Shown piece after piece: positions 1-9,606 of a DNA stretch of 64,000 nt (positions are counted from its first letter, which is position 1; each line of letters starts with the position of its first letter). A program made the position numbers and the translations under genes. Under the pieces are notes generated by a model that did no database searches, was not told the origin of the DNA, and saw only the letters and a list, made by a program, of their open reading frames with translations. The stretch covers positions 159,493 through 223,492 of the forward strand of contig NZ_FNRL01000007.1 in assembly GCF_900107795.1 (NCBI RefSeq), in the 5' to 3' direction. This stretch comes from Chitinophaga terrae (ex Kim and Jung 2007). GTDB taxonomy: Bacteria; Bacteroidota; Bacteroidia; Chitinophagales; Chitinophagaceae.

Positions 1-109
1 CTTTGCGGTCTTAAAATTCGCTTCGGTCTAAAAATCCTTTGCGCCTCTGCGTGCAAAACTCCTCCGCCTGCAAAAAACTCCTTTGCGAGCTTTGCATCTT
101 TGCGGGCTA
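1..109. repeat. TTTGCG-rich dispersed repeat behind the SGNH gene
   Basis: The stretch is built from CTTTGCG, GCCTCTGCGTG and AACTCC-type words and has no coding character. The 19-mer at 10-28 (CTTAAAATTCGCTTCGGTC) recurs exactly at 43926-43944 and with two changes at 43963-43981. It lies directly after the stop of the minus-strand SGNH gene, as the 43.8 kb element lies after its neighbour's stop. Family membership is seen directly; function is inferred to be REP-like. Confidence 0.6.
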
Positions 110-859
110 CTACCTCCGCTTGAGAGCCTGGGCGATCGCCTTTTCCGCGAGGGGCGCCATTACTTCGTAGCCGGCTTTATTAGGGTGTACGCCGTCGTAA
201 GTGAGTTCCGCTTTAAGGCCTTTCCGTTCGTCGGCCATGGCGCTGTAATAATCGAGGTACACAAGGTTGTGCGACTCAGCGTATTGTTTCAGTTTATTGT
301 TCAGTTCTGCAATTTTAGGAACGGGTTCCAGGCCGGGGCGCCATGGATAATCGAATGCCGGCAATACGGAGGCGAGCACTACTTTAATATTGTTCGCTTT
401 CGCCAGTTCGGCCATAGAAACGATGTTGCCGTAAATGGTTTCTACCGGCGTATAACCGGTGTTGCCCGCAATGTCGTTAGTTCCCGCCAGGATCACCACT
501 ACTTTTGGTTTCAGGTTAATAACATCAGGGCGGAAACGGATCAGCATCTGGGGAGTGGTTTGCCCGCTGATACCACGATTGATATATGGTTTGCCATTGA
601 AATATTCGGGCATTGTTTTCAACCACCCGATGGTAATAGAGTTCCCCATAAATACCACCCTGTTTTCGCCGGCTGCAGGAGGCGCCACCTGGGCGTTAGC
701 ATCTGCAAAACATTTAAGGCAGGCCCAATCCTGTTTCATCCTTTCTTCCTCCTGTTTTTTCTTCCGGATAGCAGCGGAGTCGGCGCCATTCTGCGCCCAT
801 GCTGCACTACCTAACAGCATTAATGCCATTACTGGCAAGCATAGTTTTTTCAATTTCAT
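110..859 (-). CDS. Secreted SGNH/GDSL-family hydrolase (lipase/acylhydrolase-like)
   Basis: A 249-residue protein with a clear Sec signal peptide (residues 1-22, ending AWA-Q). SGNH blocks are visible: block I GNSIT with nucleophile Ser74, Gly96 in GISGQ, block III GTND at 126-129, and block V DGVH with Asp222 and His225. These are the full oxyanion and catalytic residues of the family, so the enzyme should be an active esterase or acylhydrolase in the periplasm or outside the cell. It is transcribed away from the SusC gene at 1080 and shares a 220-base intergenic region with it. It could remove acetyl or acyl groups from the glycan imported by that locus; this is an inference from position only. 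Confidence 0.85.
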   Translation of the reverse strand: MKLKKLCLPVMALMLLGSAAWAQNGADSAAIRKKKQEEERMKQDWACLKCFADANAQVAPPAAGENRVVFMGNSITIGWLKTMPEYFNGKPYINRGISGQTTPQMLIRFRPDVINLKPKVVVILAGTNDIAGNTGYTPVETIYGNIVSMAELAKANNIKVVLASVLPAFDYPWRPGLEPVPKIAELNNKLKQYAESHNLVYLDYYSAMADERKGLKAELTYDGVHPNKAGYEVMAPLAEKAIAQALKRR

Positions 860-919
860 GGATACTGTATTTCTCTTTTCGTGTACAAAATAGACAAAAA
901 AATGAAGTTAAGCATACCA

Positions 920-1007
920 GTCCTGTAATTTATAAGCGCGACTGGCGTAGCATGCAGGAAATTACAAACAGGACAGTACAGGACAGTGCAGGATGCAACA
1001 GGACAGG
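920..1007. promoter_or_regulatory. Cluster of CAGGAC repeats upstream of the first SusC gene
   Basis: Four 10-base units run head to tail at 968-1007 (ACAGGACAGT, ACAGGACAGT, GCAGGATGCA, ACAGGACAGG). An inverted copy GTCCTGT lies at 920-926, followed by TAATTT, and an AAATTA precedes the direct copies. The 10-base period puts the repeats on one DNA face. This is the pattern of an operator or activator array controlling the susC operon, and perhaps the divergent SGNH gene. No adjacent regulator gene identifies the binding protein. Confidence 0.5.
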
Positions 1008-1079
1008 AATCTTTTTTTTGCGCCCTATATTAGATCACCGTTAATGTAATACTGTTTTCTCTCACCAATTCCACATGTT

Positions 1080-4000
1080 ATGATCAAAGTACGCGTTCTT
1101 TGTCGTAAAGGCACCCTATTTCCTGTTCGCAACATGGTTTTACTGTTCCTAACCATTCTTTATTGCGAAACCGGATATGCACAAAAGAACAGCATCAGCG
1201 GACAAGTTACCGACGCTGCATCCTCTTCGCCTTTACCAAGTGTTACCATAGGAATAAAAGGTAGCGCTTCCGGAACCTTCTCAGATGCCAACGGCAAATT
1301 CACTATTTTAGCCTCGCCCAGCGATTCGTTGGTGTTCAGTATGATAGGCTACATCTCTAAAACTGTCCACGTAGGCAATCGAACAAAAATCAACATCCAG
1401 TTAGAATCCAGCAACAAAGTCCTTAACCAGGTCGTGGTAGTTGGATATGGTACTCAACAGAAAAAAGATGTAACAGGATCTGTAGGACTGGTGACCATGA
1501 GAAACATCAAAGACATGCCAATCGCCGGCCCAGACCAGGCTTTGGCAGGTCAGATCGCCGGTATCCAGGTAAGTACATCTAACGGTATTCCGGGTGGCGG
1601 CCCTCAGGTCCAGGTTCGTGGCATTGGCGCTGTAGGCGCCGGCAGTCAGCCGCTGTACGTGGTCGACGGGTATCCTTTGGGTACGACTTCCGACCAGGTA
1701 TCTGACCCGATGAACTCCATCAACCCGCAGGACATCGAATCGATGGCCGTATTGAAAGATGCATCGGCAACCGCGATCTACGGATCAAGAGGCGCTAACG
1801 GCGTAGTGCTGATCACTACAAAACGCGGTGCAGCAGGTATTCCTAACGTGCAGCTAAGCGCCAACTACGGCCTGCAGTCCATTCCTCAGAAAGGAAGACC
1901 CAACCTCATGAATGGACAGGAATTCGCACAATTCAGAAAAGAAGCAATTGAAGATAACATCCGTTTCACTGAACACCGGGAACCTACAATTGATGATATT
2001 CCTGAGATCTACCGCAATCCTGCCGCTATCGGGGAAGGCACCAACTGGTTTGATGCCATTACCAGGGTAGCGCCTATGCAGGAAGTAAACCTCAGCGTAA
2101 GCGGAGGATCAGAGAAGATCAAAACGTACATCTCAGGAGGATATTTTAACCAGGATGGCGTCATCATTAATTCCGGCTACCGCCGTTTCTCTGCAAGGGC
2201 CAACGTAGACGCCAATATCTCCGACAGGTTCAAAGTCGGGTTAAACATCGCTCCTTCTTACTTCACCCGCAAAGGAAATACCTCCGGTGAAGGACGTGGC
2301 GGCTTCTTCGGCATCGCAAGCCCGATAGAACCAGTTTATAACCCGGATGGATCTTATAACGCGTTTATCCAAAGCCCTGGTACTTTCGGCATGCCTAACC
2401 CGGTAATGTTCCTGAACGAAGTGACCAACAAGAATGAAAACCACCGTGTTTTATTCAATACATACGGAGAATGGGAAATTATTAAAAACCTGAAACTCAA
2501 ATCTACCTTCAACGTAGACTACCAGGAAAGCGTTTATAACTTCTTCATTCCTTCCACGATAGGCGATGTAAATGCAGCGCCTCCCCGTATTCCTTCTGCG
2601 GCTTACGGCAACAGCAACTCGCTCAACTGGCTGAACGAAAATACGCTGACCTACCAGTATAATACCGACAATGGTCATTCATTCACCGGCTTGCTGGGAT
2701 ATACTGTTCAAAAACAAACAGAGAACTATGCGAACTTCAATGGTACCAACTACAGGGACGATGATATCAAAACACTGAACGGCGCGGCTACCATTACAGG
2801 AGGAACAGACAAGGCAGAATGGGCCCTGCTCTCCTACCTGGCCAGGATCAACTACGCATATAAAGACAAATACCTCTTTACAGGAACACTGAGAAGCGAC
2901 GGTTCTTCCAGGTTCGGACCCAATAACAGGTGGGGTACTTTCCCTTCTGTAGCTGTGGGATGGCGTATTTCGCAGGAAGAATTCATGAAATCATCCAGGC
3001 TGATCAGCGATCTGAAACTGAGAGTATCCTATGGTTTCTCCGGGAACTTCAACATCGGCAACTACTCTTACATGAGCAACATCGGTACAAGCGATTACGT
3101 ATTGGGCGGAGCTTTGGCAGGAGGCCGCGTAATGAATTCGCTGGGTAATCCGAACCTGGGATGGGAAAAGATGAAAGAGCTGAACATAGGTATTGACGTT
3201 GGATTATGGAAAGACAGGGTATACCTGACAGCCGACCTCTATAAACGCAATACCCAGGCGCTTTTGCTGAATGTTGAAATACCGCAGTCGAGCGGTTTCG
3301 GTACAGTAACCGAAAACAAGGGAGATATGGAAAACCGCGGACTTGAAATCGGCATCAGCAGCCGCAACATCGAAACAAAAACATTTACCTGGAATACGAA
3401 CTTCAACATCGCCTTCAACCGGAACAAGGTACTGGCCTTAGGTACAGACAATGCGCCTATCTATTCAGGAAACAGCAGCGAGGGCAACCCAACCAACGTT
3501 ACCATGGTAGGCAAACCGTTGGGTATGTTATTCGGCTATGTGTTTGATGGCATTTACCAGAACCAGGGCGAAGTTGATAAAGGACCTGCTTTCCCAGGCG
3601 CTATCCCGGGAAATATCCGCTATAAAGATATCAACGGCAATGGCATTATCAATCCGAGAGAAGATTTTGATATCATCGGCAACCCTTATCCTAAATTCAA
3701 CTGGGGATTAACCAATACCCTGAACTATAAGAGCTTCGATCTTCGCGTGCTGATCGTAGGCTCAATGGGCGCCGACAGGTTACATGCCACCAACGACTAT
3801 AACGGGAACATCGACGGCGTATTCAATGTGCGCAAAGATGTGGCAGACCGCTGGAGGTCAGAAAGCAACCCGGGTAACGGAAGAGTGCCTACAACCAACG
3901 GTTCCGGACGCGGAAGAGTGATGTACCGCGACGTTAGTTCTTTAACTGTTCAGAAAAATGACTACGCATGGATTAAAAACATCGCATTAGGCTACACCCT

Positions 4001-4199
4001 GCCGAAGATCAAGTTTGTGCAAAGTGCACGTGTATATGTAAGCATCCAGAATGCCTTCCTGTTCACCAAATACGACGGCAACCCGGAAGTGACCAACTAC
4101 CTGGGTAAAGGAGGCAGCGGGGCGCTGGTACCAGGCATCGACTATTCCAACTACCCGGTACCAAGAATTTACACCCTGGGCGCTAACCTTAGTTTCTAA
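1080..4199 (+). CDS. SusC/RagA-family TonB-linked outer-membrane transporter (locus 1)
   Basis: A 1039-residue TonB-dependent transporter. In order: a signal region ending near YAQ (about residue 35), a carboxypeptidase-regulatory-like domain (ISGQVTDAASSSPLPSVTI), the SusC hallmark NQVVVVGYGTQ, a plug domain (DMPIAGPDQALAGQIAGIQV, LYVVDGYPLG, ATAIYGSRGANGV), and a long beta-barrel ending in the aromatic terminus ANLSF. The length is normal for the family. It forms the barrel of a SusCD importer and takes up an oligomeric or glycosidic substrate with TonB energy. A SusD partner starts 21 bases downstream, followed by a chain of sugar-oxidation genes. An internal start at Met19 (MVLLFLTILY) would give a shorter signal peptide and cannot be excluded. 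Confidence 0.93.
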   Translation: MIKVRVLCRKGTLFPVRNMVLLFLTILYCETGYAQKNSISGQVTDAASSSPLPSVTIGIKGSASGTFSDANGKFTILASPSDSLVFSMIGYISKTVHVGNRTKINIQLESSNKVLNQVVVVGYGTQQKKDVTGSVGLVTMRNIKDMPIAGPDQALAGQIAGIQVSTSNGIPGGGPQVQVRGIGAVGAGSQPLYVVDGYPLGTTSDQVSDPMNSINPQDIESMAVLKDASATAIYGSRGANGVVLITTKRGAAGIPNVQLSANYGLQSIPQKGRPNLMNGQEFAQFRKEAIEDNIRFTEHREPTIDDIPEIYRNPAAIGEGTNWFDAITRVAPMQEVNLSVSGGSEKIKTYISGGYFNQDGVIINSGYRRFSARANVDANISDRFKVGLNIAPSYFTRKGNTSGEGRGGFFGIASPIEPVYNPDGSYNAFIQSPGTFGMPNPVMFLNEVTNKNENHRVLFNTYGEWEIIKNLKLKSTFNVDYQESVYNFFIPSTIGDVNAAPPRIPSAAYGNSNSLNWLNENTLTYQYNTDNGHSFTGLLGYTVQKQTENYANFNGTNYRDDDIKTLNGAATITGGTDKAEWALLSYLARINYAYKDKYLFTGTLRSDGSSRFGPNNRWGTFPSVAVGWRISQEEFMKSSRLISDLKLRVSYGFSGNFNIGNYSYMSNIGTSDYVLGGALAGGRVMNSLGNPNLGWEKMKELNIGIDVGLWKDRVYLTADLYKRNTQALLLNVEIPQSSGFGTVTENKGDMENRGLEIGISSRNIETKTFTWNTNFNIAFNRNKVLALGTDNAPIYSGNSSEGNPTNVTMVGKPLGMLFGYVFDGIYQNQGEVDKGPAFPGAIPGNIRYKDINGNGIINPREDFDIIGNPYPKFNWGLTNTLNYKSFDLRVLIVGSMGADRLHATNDYNGNIDGVFNVRKDVADRWRSESNPGNGRVPTTNGSGRGRVMYRDVSSLTVQKNDYAWIKNIALGYTLPKIKFVQSARVYVSIQNAFLFTKYDGNPEVTNYLGKGGSGALVPGIDYSNYPVPRIYTLGANLSF

Positions 4200-4220
4200 C
4201 TATTACAAACACGAAGTATT

Positions 4221-5708
4221 ATGAAATCAGCAAGAACATATCTAACCATATTTACCAGCGCTTTGCTTTGTGCCTGTAATCACCTGCTGGATGTAAAACC
4301 TAATTCATTCTCCAGCGGTAATAATTATTACAATACGGAAGAACAGATACTCAGGGCGGTGAACGGCTGCTATGGCTCCATGCAAACATTGTATACAGGC
4401 GACTTCTGGGCAATGACCGAAATGCGCGCCGACAACACCAACTATCAATACGATGAAAGCGACCGCGGTGCGCAGCAAAGGGAAGAAATTGATGAATTCC
4501 TCACCACTCCGAGCAATAACTACATCAACACCGTCTGGTCTCAGCTCTATTACAACATACAGCAAACCAACGTGGTGATCACCCGTATCGATGGCGTAAA
4601 ATTCAAAAGCGACGAAACCAAACAGCAATACCTGGGACAGGCAAAATTCCTCCGCGCGTTCAACTATTTTCACCTGGTACGCCTCTTTGGCGGAGTGCCA
4701 TTATTACTGAAAGAAGTTGGAGGACCGGACGAAGCCATCACGCCTAAGAAATCGACTGCTGAAGAAGTATATACCCAGATCATTGCAGATGTTACGGATG
4801 CAGTGAACAGTCTTCCCCCCAGCTACCCATCCAGCGAACGCGGAAGGATCACCAAGGGGGCTGCACTGACATTGCTGGGCGAAATTTACCTTACCCGTAA
4901 AGAATATGCGAAAGCAATTACCGCTTTGCAGGAAGTGACCAAACTGAATTATACACTGATGACCGATTATGCAGATTGTTTTGATCCTGCGAAAAAAGCT
5001 GCCAATACAGAAGCGATCTTCGAAATACAATACAATTCAGGACTGGAAACAGAGAGCAGCAATTTCATCTTCAACTTTGGTCCAAGAAACGGTAAAAAAG
5101 ATTTGACCGGTTTCAACGGTAACCTGGGCGGCGTTAACATTCCTACGCCAAGCATCGTAAACGCTTATGAGGCCAAGGATAAACGGAAAGCGGCGTCCAT
5201 CTACATGTACGACAGTCCTACCAACGCAGCCTTTGCAGAATCAGTAGCTTTCGGCGGCAAATTACCGCTCATCAAAAAATTCTACCATCCGCCATATGCG
5301 TTAGACGGCAGGGCGAACGAAAACTGGCCCGTATACCGTTATGCACAAGTATTGCTGATGCTGGCAGAAGCGATGAATGAAAGCGGAACCGGAGATCCAT
5401 ATCCACACCTGAATGCAGTAAGACAAAGAGCAGGATTAGATCCTGTCAACGGTTTGGGACAGGCGGCGCTGAGAGACACTATCTTCCATGAAACCCGTGT
5501 TGAGCTGGCGTTTGAAGACAATCGCTGGTACCAGTTGCTGAGAACAGGAAAAGCTATCAGCGTAATGACGCAGCATGGAAAAGAAGAAAAACAAAGGTTA
5601 ACAAGACTGAGTCCTGCATCCTATAACATACAGCCGTTCCAGTTACTCTATCCAATCCCGGAAAGAGAGATCCGACTGAACGGGTATGAACAGAATCCAG
5701 GTTGGTAA
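4221..5708 (+). CDS. SusD/RagB-family surface lipoprotein (locus 1)
   Basis: A 495-residue substrate-binding lipoprotein paired with the preceding SusC. The N-terminus carries a lipobox (ALLCAC, lipidated Cys19). The TPR-like helical core is visible in QQYLGQAKFLRAFNYFHLVRLFGGVPLLL, and the typical C-terminal signature in FHETRVELAFEDNRWYQLLRTGKA and LLYPIPEREIRLN. It should sit on the cell surface as the lid of the SusC barrel and select the substrate. It starts 21 bases after susC. A 99-base gap follows before the next gene, so a secondary promoter there is possible, but the downstream genes are otherwise tightly packed in the same direction. Confidence 0.93.
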   Translation: MKSARTYLTIFTSALLCACNHLLDVKPNSFSSGNNYYNTEEQILRAVNGCYGSMQTLYTGDFWAMTEMRADNTNYQYDESDRGAQQREEIDEFLTTPSNNYINTVWSQLYYNIQQTNVVITRIDGVKFKSDETKQQYLGQAKFLRAFNYFHLVRLFGGVPLLLKEVGGPDEAITPKKSTAEEVYTQIIADVTDAVNSLPPSYPSSERGRITKGAALTLLGEIYLTRKEYAKAITALQEVTKLNYTLMTDYADCFDPAKKAANTEAIFEIQYNSGLETESSNFIFNFGPRNGKKDLTGFNGNLGGVNIPTPSIVNAYEAKDKRKAASIYMYDSPTNAAFAESVAFGGKLPLIKKFYHPPYALDGRANENWPVYRYAQVLLMLAEAMNESGTGDPYPHLNAVRQRAGLDPVNGLGQAALRDTIFHETRVELAFEDNRWYQLLRTGKAISVMTQHGKEEKQRLTRLSPASYNIQPFQLLYPIPEREIRLNGYEQNPGW

Positions 5709-5807
5709 AAAAAATAAGAAAAAAGAAGAAACGTTTTCTATCTTGGGGAAAGCGACCCATTGCTATAGTGAACGTATCATCCTGAAAATCTATTCAAGTA
5801 CATATTT

Positions 5808-8510
5808 ATGACCGCGTTAAGAAAAAAGTCTGTGCAGCTTTTATGCGTATCTGCTGCCTTTGTTGCAGCAATTGCCTGCATAAATGCCAACAGTTCAACG
5901 GAGCAACAGCAAGAGCAACAACTGACTGGCAATCCGAAGATCGACAAACTGAAGTTACCCGATAACTTCAAGGCAGAACGATTATACAGTCCCGGCGATA
6001 ACAAACAGGGCTCCTGGGTTTCCATGACCTTTGACGACAAAGGGCGAATGATCGTTTCCGACCAATATGGTTACCTGTACCGTTTGCAACTGCCAGCTGT
6101 GGGAGAAGATTCTTCTAAACTGAAGATCGAACAGCTTAACATCGGTAAAACCGCCGATTCACAAAGAGTATCTATGGGATACGCACACGGGCTGTTGTAT
6201 GCATTCAACAGTCTGTATGTAATGGTGAATCACAATTCCGACCAGCGCTTTGAAAAAACAAGTGGTTTGTACCGGTTGCAGGATACAGACGGCGACGACC
6301 AGTTTGACAAGATCACGCTGATCAAAACACTGGAAGGTGAAGGAGAACACGGACCTCACAGCATTATCCTTTCCCCGGATAAAAAATCACTCTATGTGGT
6401 ATGCGGTAACTTCACCAAAATACCGCAGATGAATGGTTATAAAGTACCGTTCACCGCCGAACTGGATAACCTGTTCCCGTTCCTTAAAGATCCTAACGGC
6501 CACGATAACACGGTTGGCAAACATGGAGGCTGGGTAGCGCATATGGATTCTACCGGCGCTAACTGGGAACTGATCAGTTCCGGTTACCGCAACCCGTTCG
6601 ATATTGCATTCAATGACGCAGGCGACCTGTTCACCTACGACTCAGATATGGAATGGGATTTCGGTACGCCCTGGTACAGGCCAACCCGTATCTGCCAGGT
6701 TACCAGCGGCAGCGAATACGGATGGAGACCGGGTACTGAAAAATGGTCGCCCGCCTACCCCGACAACCTGCCGCCGCTGATCAACATCGGGCAGGGCTCT
6801 CCTACCAACCTTATCAGCGCCAGCAATGCCAGGTTCCCTGAAAAATACAGGAAAGGCTTATTGGCATTCGACTGGAGCTTCGGTATCATTTACGCGATCG
6901 GTTTGCAACCTGACGGCGCTTCCTACAAAGCGACAGCAGAAGAATTCCTTTCAGGATCTCCGCTACCTTTAACAGATGGCGCCATCGGTCCTGACGGCGC
7001 TTTATACTTCCTGACAGGAGGAAGAAGGCTGGAATCAGATCTTTACCGCATATACTATAAAGACAACAAGGAAAGCAATGCCCCGTTAAAAGTAGCGGCC
7101 ATTACTCCTGAGGCTAAGATCCGCCGCCAGCTCGAAACTTATCATGGCGGCCCTAAAGCCGGCGCGGTAGATTATGCATGGCAATACCTGAAACACCCGG
7201 ACCGGTTCATCCGCTTTGCCGCCAGGGTAGCTATTGAGAACCAGCCAACCAGCGAATGGCAGGCTAAACTCCTGCAGGAAAAAGATCCTGTTATCCTTAC
7301 CCAGGGCGCCATTGCACTGGCAAGACAAAGCAAGACAAACGTTTCCGCCCAGATACTGCCGCAACTGATGACCATCAACTACGACCAGTTAAATGCAGAT
7401 CAGCAGATGGACCTGCTCCGTGCTTTTGAACTGGTAATAGCCAGGATGGGCAAACCTTCCGGCCAGCTGTACAACCAGGTAGTAGCTTACCTGGATGCGC
7501 ACTACCCGGCTAAAGACAACGAACATAATAAATCGCTGAGCAAGATCCTTGTATACCTGGATGCTCCTAAAGCAACAGAAAAGACCATGGCCTTGCTTGC
7601 CACAGCAAAAGACGATACTACCCTGCAGAAAACAGCCATGCAATCCGCAGACCTGATCATGCGTAACCCGCAATACGGGCTCGATATCGCAGGCATGCTT
7701 TCCAAAACCCCTCCTTTACAGCAAACCTGGTATGCAACCGTATTAAGCCAGGCAAAAACAGGATGGACGCCGGAACTGCACGAACAATATTTCAAATGGT
7801 TCTACACAGCCTTTACTTACAAAGGAGGTCACAGCTTCATCGGCTTTATCAACAACGCACGTAAAAATGCGCTGGCAAATGCGCCTAAACAGGAATTCGC
7901 CTATTACAACAAGTTATCGGGCGATTCGCTGGCCAACCTGGGAGGCATGCAAATGGAAGGTTATGCCCAGCCAAAAGGCCCGGGCAGGAACTGGAAAGTG
8001 GACGAAGCGGTAAAAGTTGTTGAAACAGGCCTGGCCAACAGGAATTTCGAACAGGGAAAAGCTATGTTCCATACTGCGTTGTGCAGCGCCTGTCATGGCA
8101 TGCGCGGCGAAGGCGGAACAGCCGGACCAGACCTCACCCAATTGGGCAGCCGTTTCTCGGATAAAGACATTCTCGAGTCGATCATTGATCCAAGCAAAAC
8201 CATTTCGGATCAATATTCCGCTACAGTATTCGCACTGAAAAAAGGCGGTTCTGTAGTGGGCAGGATGGTAAGCCAGGACGCAGAGAAATATGTGGTTTCA
8301 CAAAACCCTTTTGCTCCGCAACAACAACGCACTATCCTGAAAAAAGATGTGGCCAGCGTGAAAACATCCAACGTATCTGTGATGTTGCCCGGACTGATCA
8401 ACAGGTTGAATGAAGAAGAACTGAAAGACCTGATGGCCTACCTGAAATCCGGCGGCAATCCTAAAGACAGCGTATTCCTGTCTGGCACCCAGATCACGAA
8501 AAACAAATAA
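5808..8510 (+). CDS. Beta-propeller dehydrogenase-like lipoprotein with C-terminal cytochrome c (Pirellula/Verrucomicrobium type)
   Basis: A 900-residue lipoprotein (lipobox AIAC, Cys24). The N-terminal ~450 residues resemble the soluble/membrane-bound sugar dehydrogenase beta-propeller (KLPDNFKAERLYSPG, GYRNPFDIAFNDAGDLFTYDSDMEWDFGTPWYRPTR, DGAIGPDGALYFLTGGRR). A helical repeat-like middle follows (about 470-690). The C-terminal domain contains one heme c motif, CSACH, at residues 759-763, in the context typical of the Pirellula/Verrucomicrobium heme-binding domain (DPSKTISDQY, MSQ..., LMAYLKSGG). It probably oxidises a sugar in the periplasm or at the membrane and passes electrons to the respiratory chain. 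Whether it binds PQQ cannot be told from sequence alone. It lies between the SusCD importer and the cytoplasmic-type sugar enzymes. Confidence 0.8.
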   Translation: MTALRKKSVQLLCVSAAFVAAIACINANSSTEQQQEQQLTGNPKIDKLKLPDNFKAERLYSPGDNKQGSWVSMTFDDKGRMIVSDQYGYLYRLQLPAVGEDSSKLKIEQLNIGKTADSQRVSMGYAHGLLYAFNSLYVMVNHNSDQRFEKTSGLYRLQDTDGDDQFDKITLIKTLEGEGEHGPHSIILSPDKKSLYVVCGNFTKIPQMNGYKVPFTAELDNLFPFLKDPNGHDNTVGKHGGWVAHMDSTGANWELISSGYRNPFDIAFNDAGDLFTYDSDMEWDFGTPWYRPTRICQVTSGSEYGWRPGTEKWSPAYPDNLPPLINIGQGSPTNLISASNARFPEKYRKGLLAFDWSFGIIYAIGLQPDGASYKATAEEFLSGSPLPLTDGAIGPDGALYFLTGGRRLESDLYRIYYKDNKESNAPLKVAAITPEAKIRRQLETYHGGPKAGAVDYAWQYLKHPDRFIRFAARVAIENQPTSEWQAKLLQEKDPVILTQGAIALARQSKTNVSAQILPQLMTINYDQLNADQQMDLLRAFELVIARMGKPSGQLYNQVVAYLDAHYPAKDNEHNKSLSKILVYLDAPKATEKTMALLATAKDDTTLQKTAMQSADLIMRNPQYGLDIAGMLSKTPPLQQTWYATVLSQAKTGWTPELHEQYFKWFYTAFTYKGGHSFIGFINNARKNALANAPKQEFAYYNKLSGDSLANLGGMQMEGYAQPKGPGRNWKVDEAVKVVETGLANRNFEQGKAMFHTALCSACHGMRGEGGTAGPDLTQLGSRFSDKDILESIIDPSKTISDQYSATVFALKKGGSVVGRMVSQDAEKYVVSQNPFAPQQQRTILKKDVASVKTSNVSVMLPGLINRLNEEELKDLMAYLKSGGNPKDSVFLSGTQITKNK

Positions 8511-8521
8511 TAAGAACGGGC

Positions 8522-9601
8522 ATGGATCTGAAGAATAAACCCTGGCACGATAAAGTTTCTCATTACTCGCAGATCGGCGGAATAGAAACATCGGTACTGG
8601 ATAACGGAGCCGGACGGGGAACCCGTATAGCCTGGATCAATACAGGAACCGGGCTGCGTTATAAAGTAGTGATAGATCGGGCCATGGATATTGTAGATGC
8701 TTTTTACCAGCAATACAGCCTTGCCTGGATAAGTCATAATGGCGTTACAGCGCCGCGTTATTCACTCAATAAAGGTCTGGACTGGCTCCAGACCTTTGGC
8801 GGTGGATTAGTGACCACCTGCGGTCTTTCCCATGTAGGCGGACCGGAAAGCGACGAATACGGGGAAAGAGGGTTGCATGGTCCGATCAGCAACAGCCCGG
8901 CGGAAATCATAACAATTCAACAACCCGACCTTCGGACCGGCGACCTGCATATGAGCATCAGTGGCCTGATCAGGCAAACATCCGTGCTGGGTGATCAGCT
9001 GATCCTGAAACGCACCATCAGCGGAACATTGGGAGAAGCCAGTATCCGGATACAGGATGAAGTGATCAACGAAGGCAATACCGTTGCACCGCATATGCTT
9101 TTGTACCACCTGAACTTTGGCTGGCCGCTGGTTAACGAAGGCGCGGAAATATGCTGGAAAGGCTCCTGGCAGCCGAGGGCCGGCAACCCCGACATCATTT
9201 TCAGGGAAGGCAACAATTACAAAGTATGTTCGGCGCCCTTAGACAGCCATTCCGGCGGCAGCGAGGAAGCCGCCATAATTGACCCGGAAGCCGATGCCAG
9301 CGGATGGTGCACCTGCGGCGTGTACAACCCGGAACTGCAGATAGCATTATCCGTTAGGTTTAAAAAAGCGCAGCTGCCTGTTCTTACCAACTGGCAACAC
9401 TGGGGAAAAGGCGAATATGTCATGGGCCTGGAACCGGGCACTCATCCGCCTACAGGACAGGCAAAGGCAAGAAGAGAGGGAAACCTGATCTACCTGCAGC
9501 CGGGAGAGCGCAGGCAATACGAACTGCAGTTCGGTATTCTCAACACCCCTGACGCTATCCGGCAATTTCGTACAGCACTATCATCAACTACACATAATTA
9601 A
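8522..9601 (+). CDS. DUF4432 family, aldose 1-epimerase-like protein
   Basis: A 359-residue protein of the galactose-mutarotase-like fold. Typical DUF4432 segments are visible: an early VLDNGAGRGTRIAWINTG, then YKVVIDRAMDIVDAFYQ, FGGGLVTTCGLSHVGGP, LHGPISNSPAEI, MLLYHLNFGWPLV, and a late MGLEPGTHPPTGQAKARREG. There is no signal peptide, so it should be cytoplasmic. It probably acts on a sugar anomer or epimer produced by the neighbouring oxidoreductases; the exact substrate is unknown. It starts 11 bases after the cytochrome-bearing gene and ends 5 bases before the cupin gene, which argues for co-transcription. Confidence 0.82.
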   Translation: MDLKNKPWHDKVSHYSQIGGIETSVLDNGAGRGTRIAWINTGTGLRYKVVIDRAMDIVDAFYQQYSLAWISHNGVTAPRYSLNKGLDWLQTFGGGLVTTCGLSHVGGPESDEYGERGLHGPISNSPAEIITIQQPDLRTGDLHMSISGLIRQTSVLGDQLILKRTISGTLGEASIRIQDEVINEGNTVAPHMLLYHLNFGWPLVNEGAEICWKGSWQPRAGNPDIIFREGNNYKVCSAPLDSHSGGSEEAAIIDPEADASGWCTCGVYNPELQIALSVRFKKAQLPVLTNWQHWGKGEYVMGLEPGTHPPTGQAKARREGNLIYLQPGERRQYELQFGILNTPDAIRQFRTALSSTTHN

Positions 9602-9606
9602 AGTCC

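Noticed and set aside
83..814. Plus-strand 243-residue open frame across the SGNH gene
   Set aside because: The minus strand carries the complete SGNH catalytic set and signal peptide; the plus frame is a shadow.
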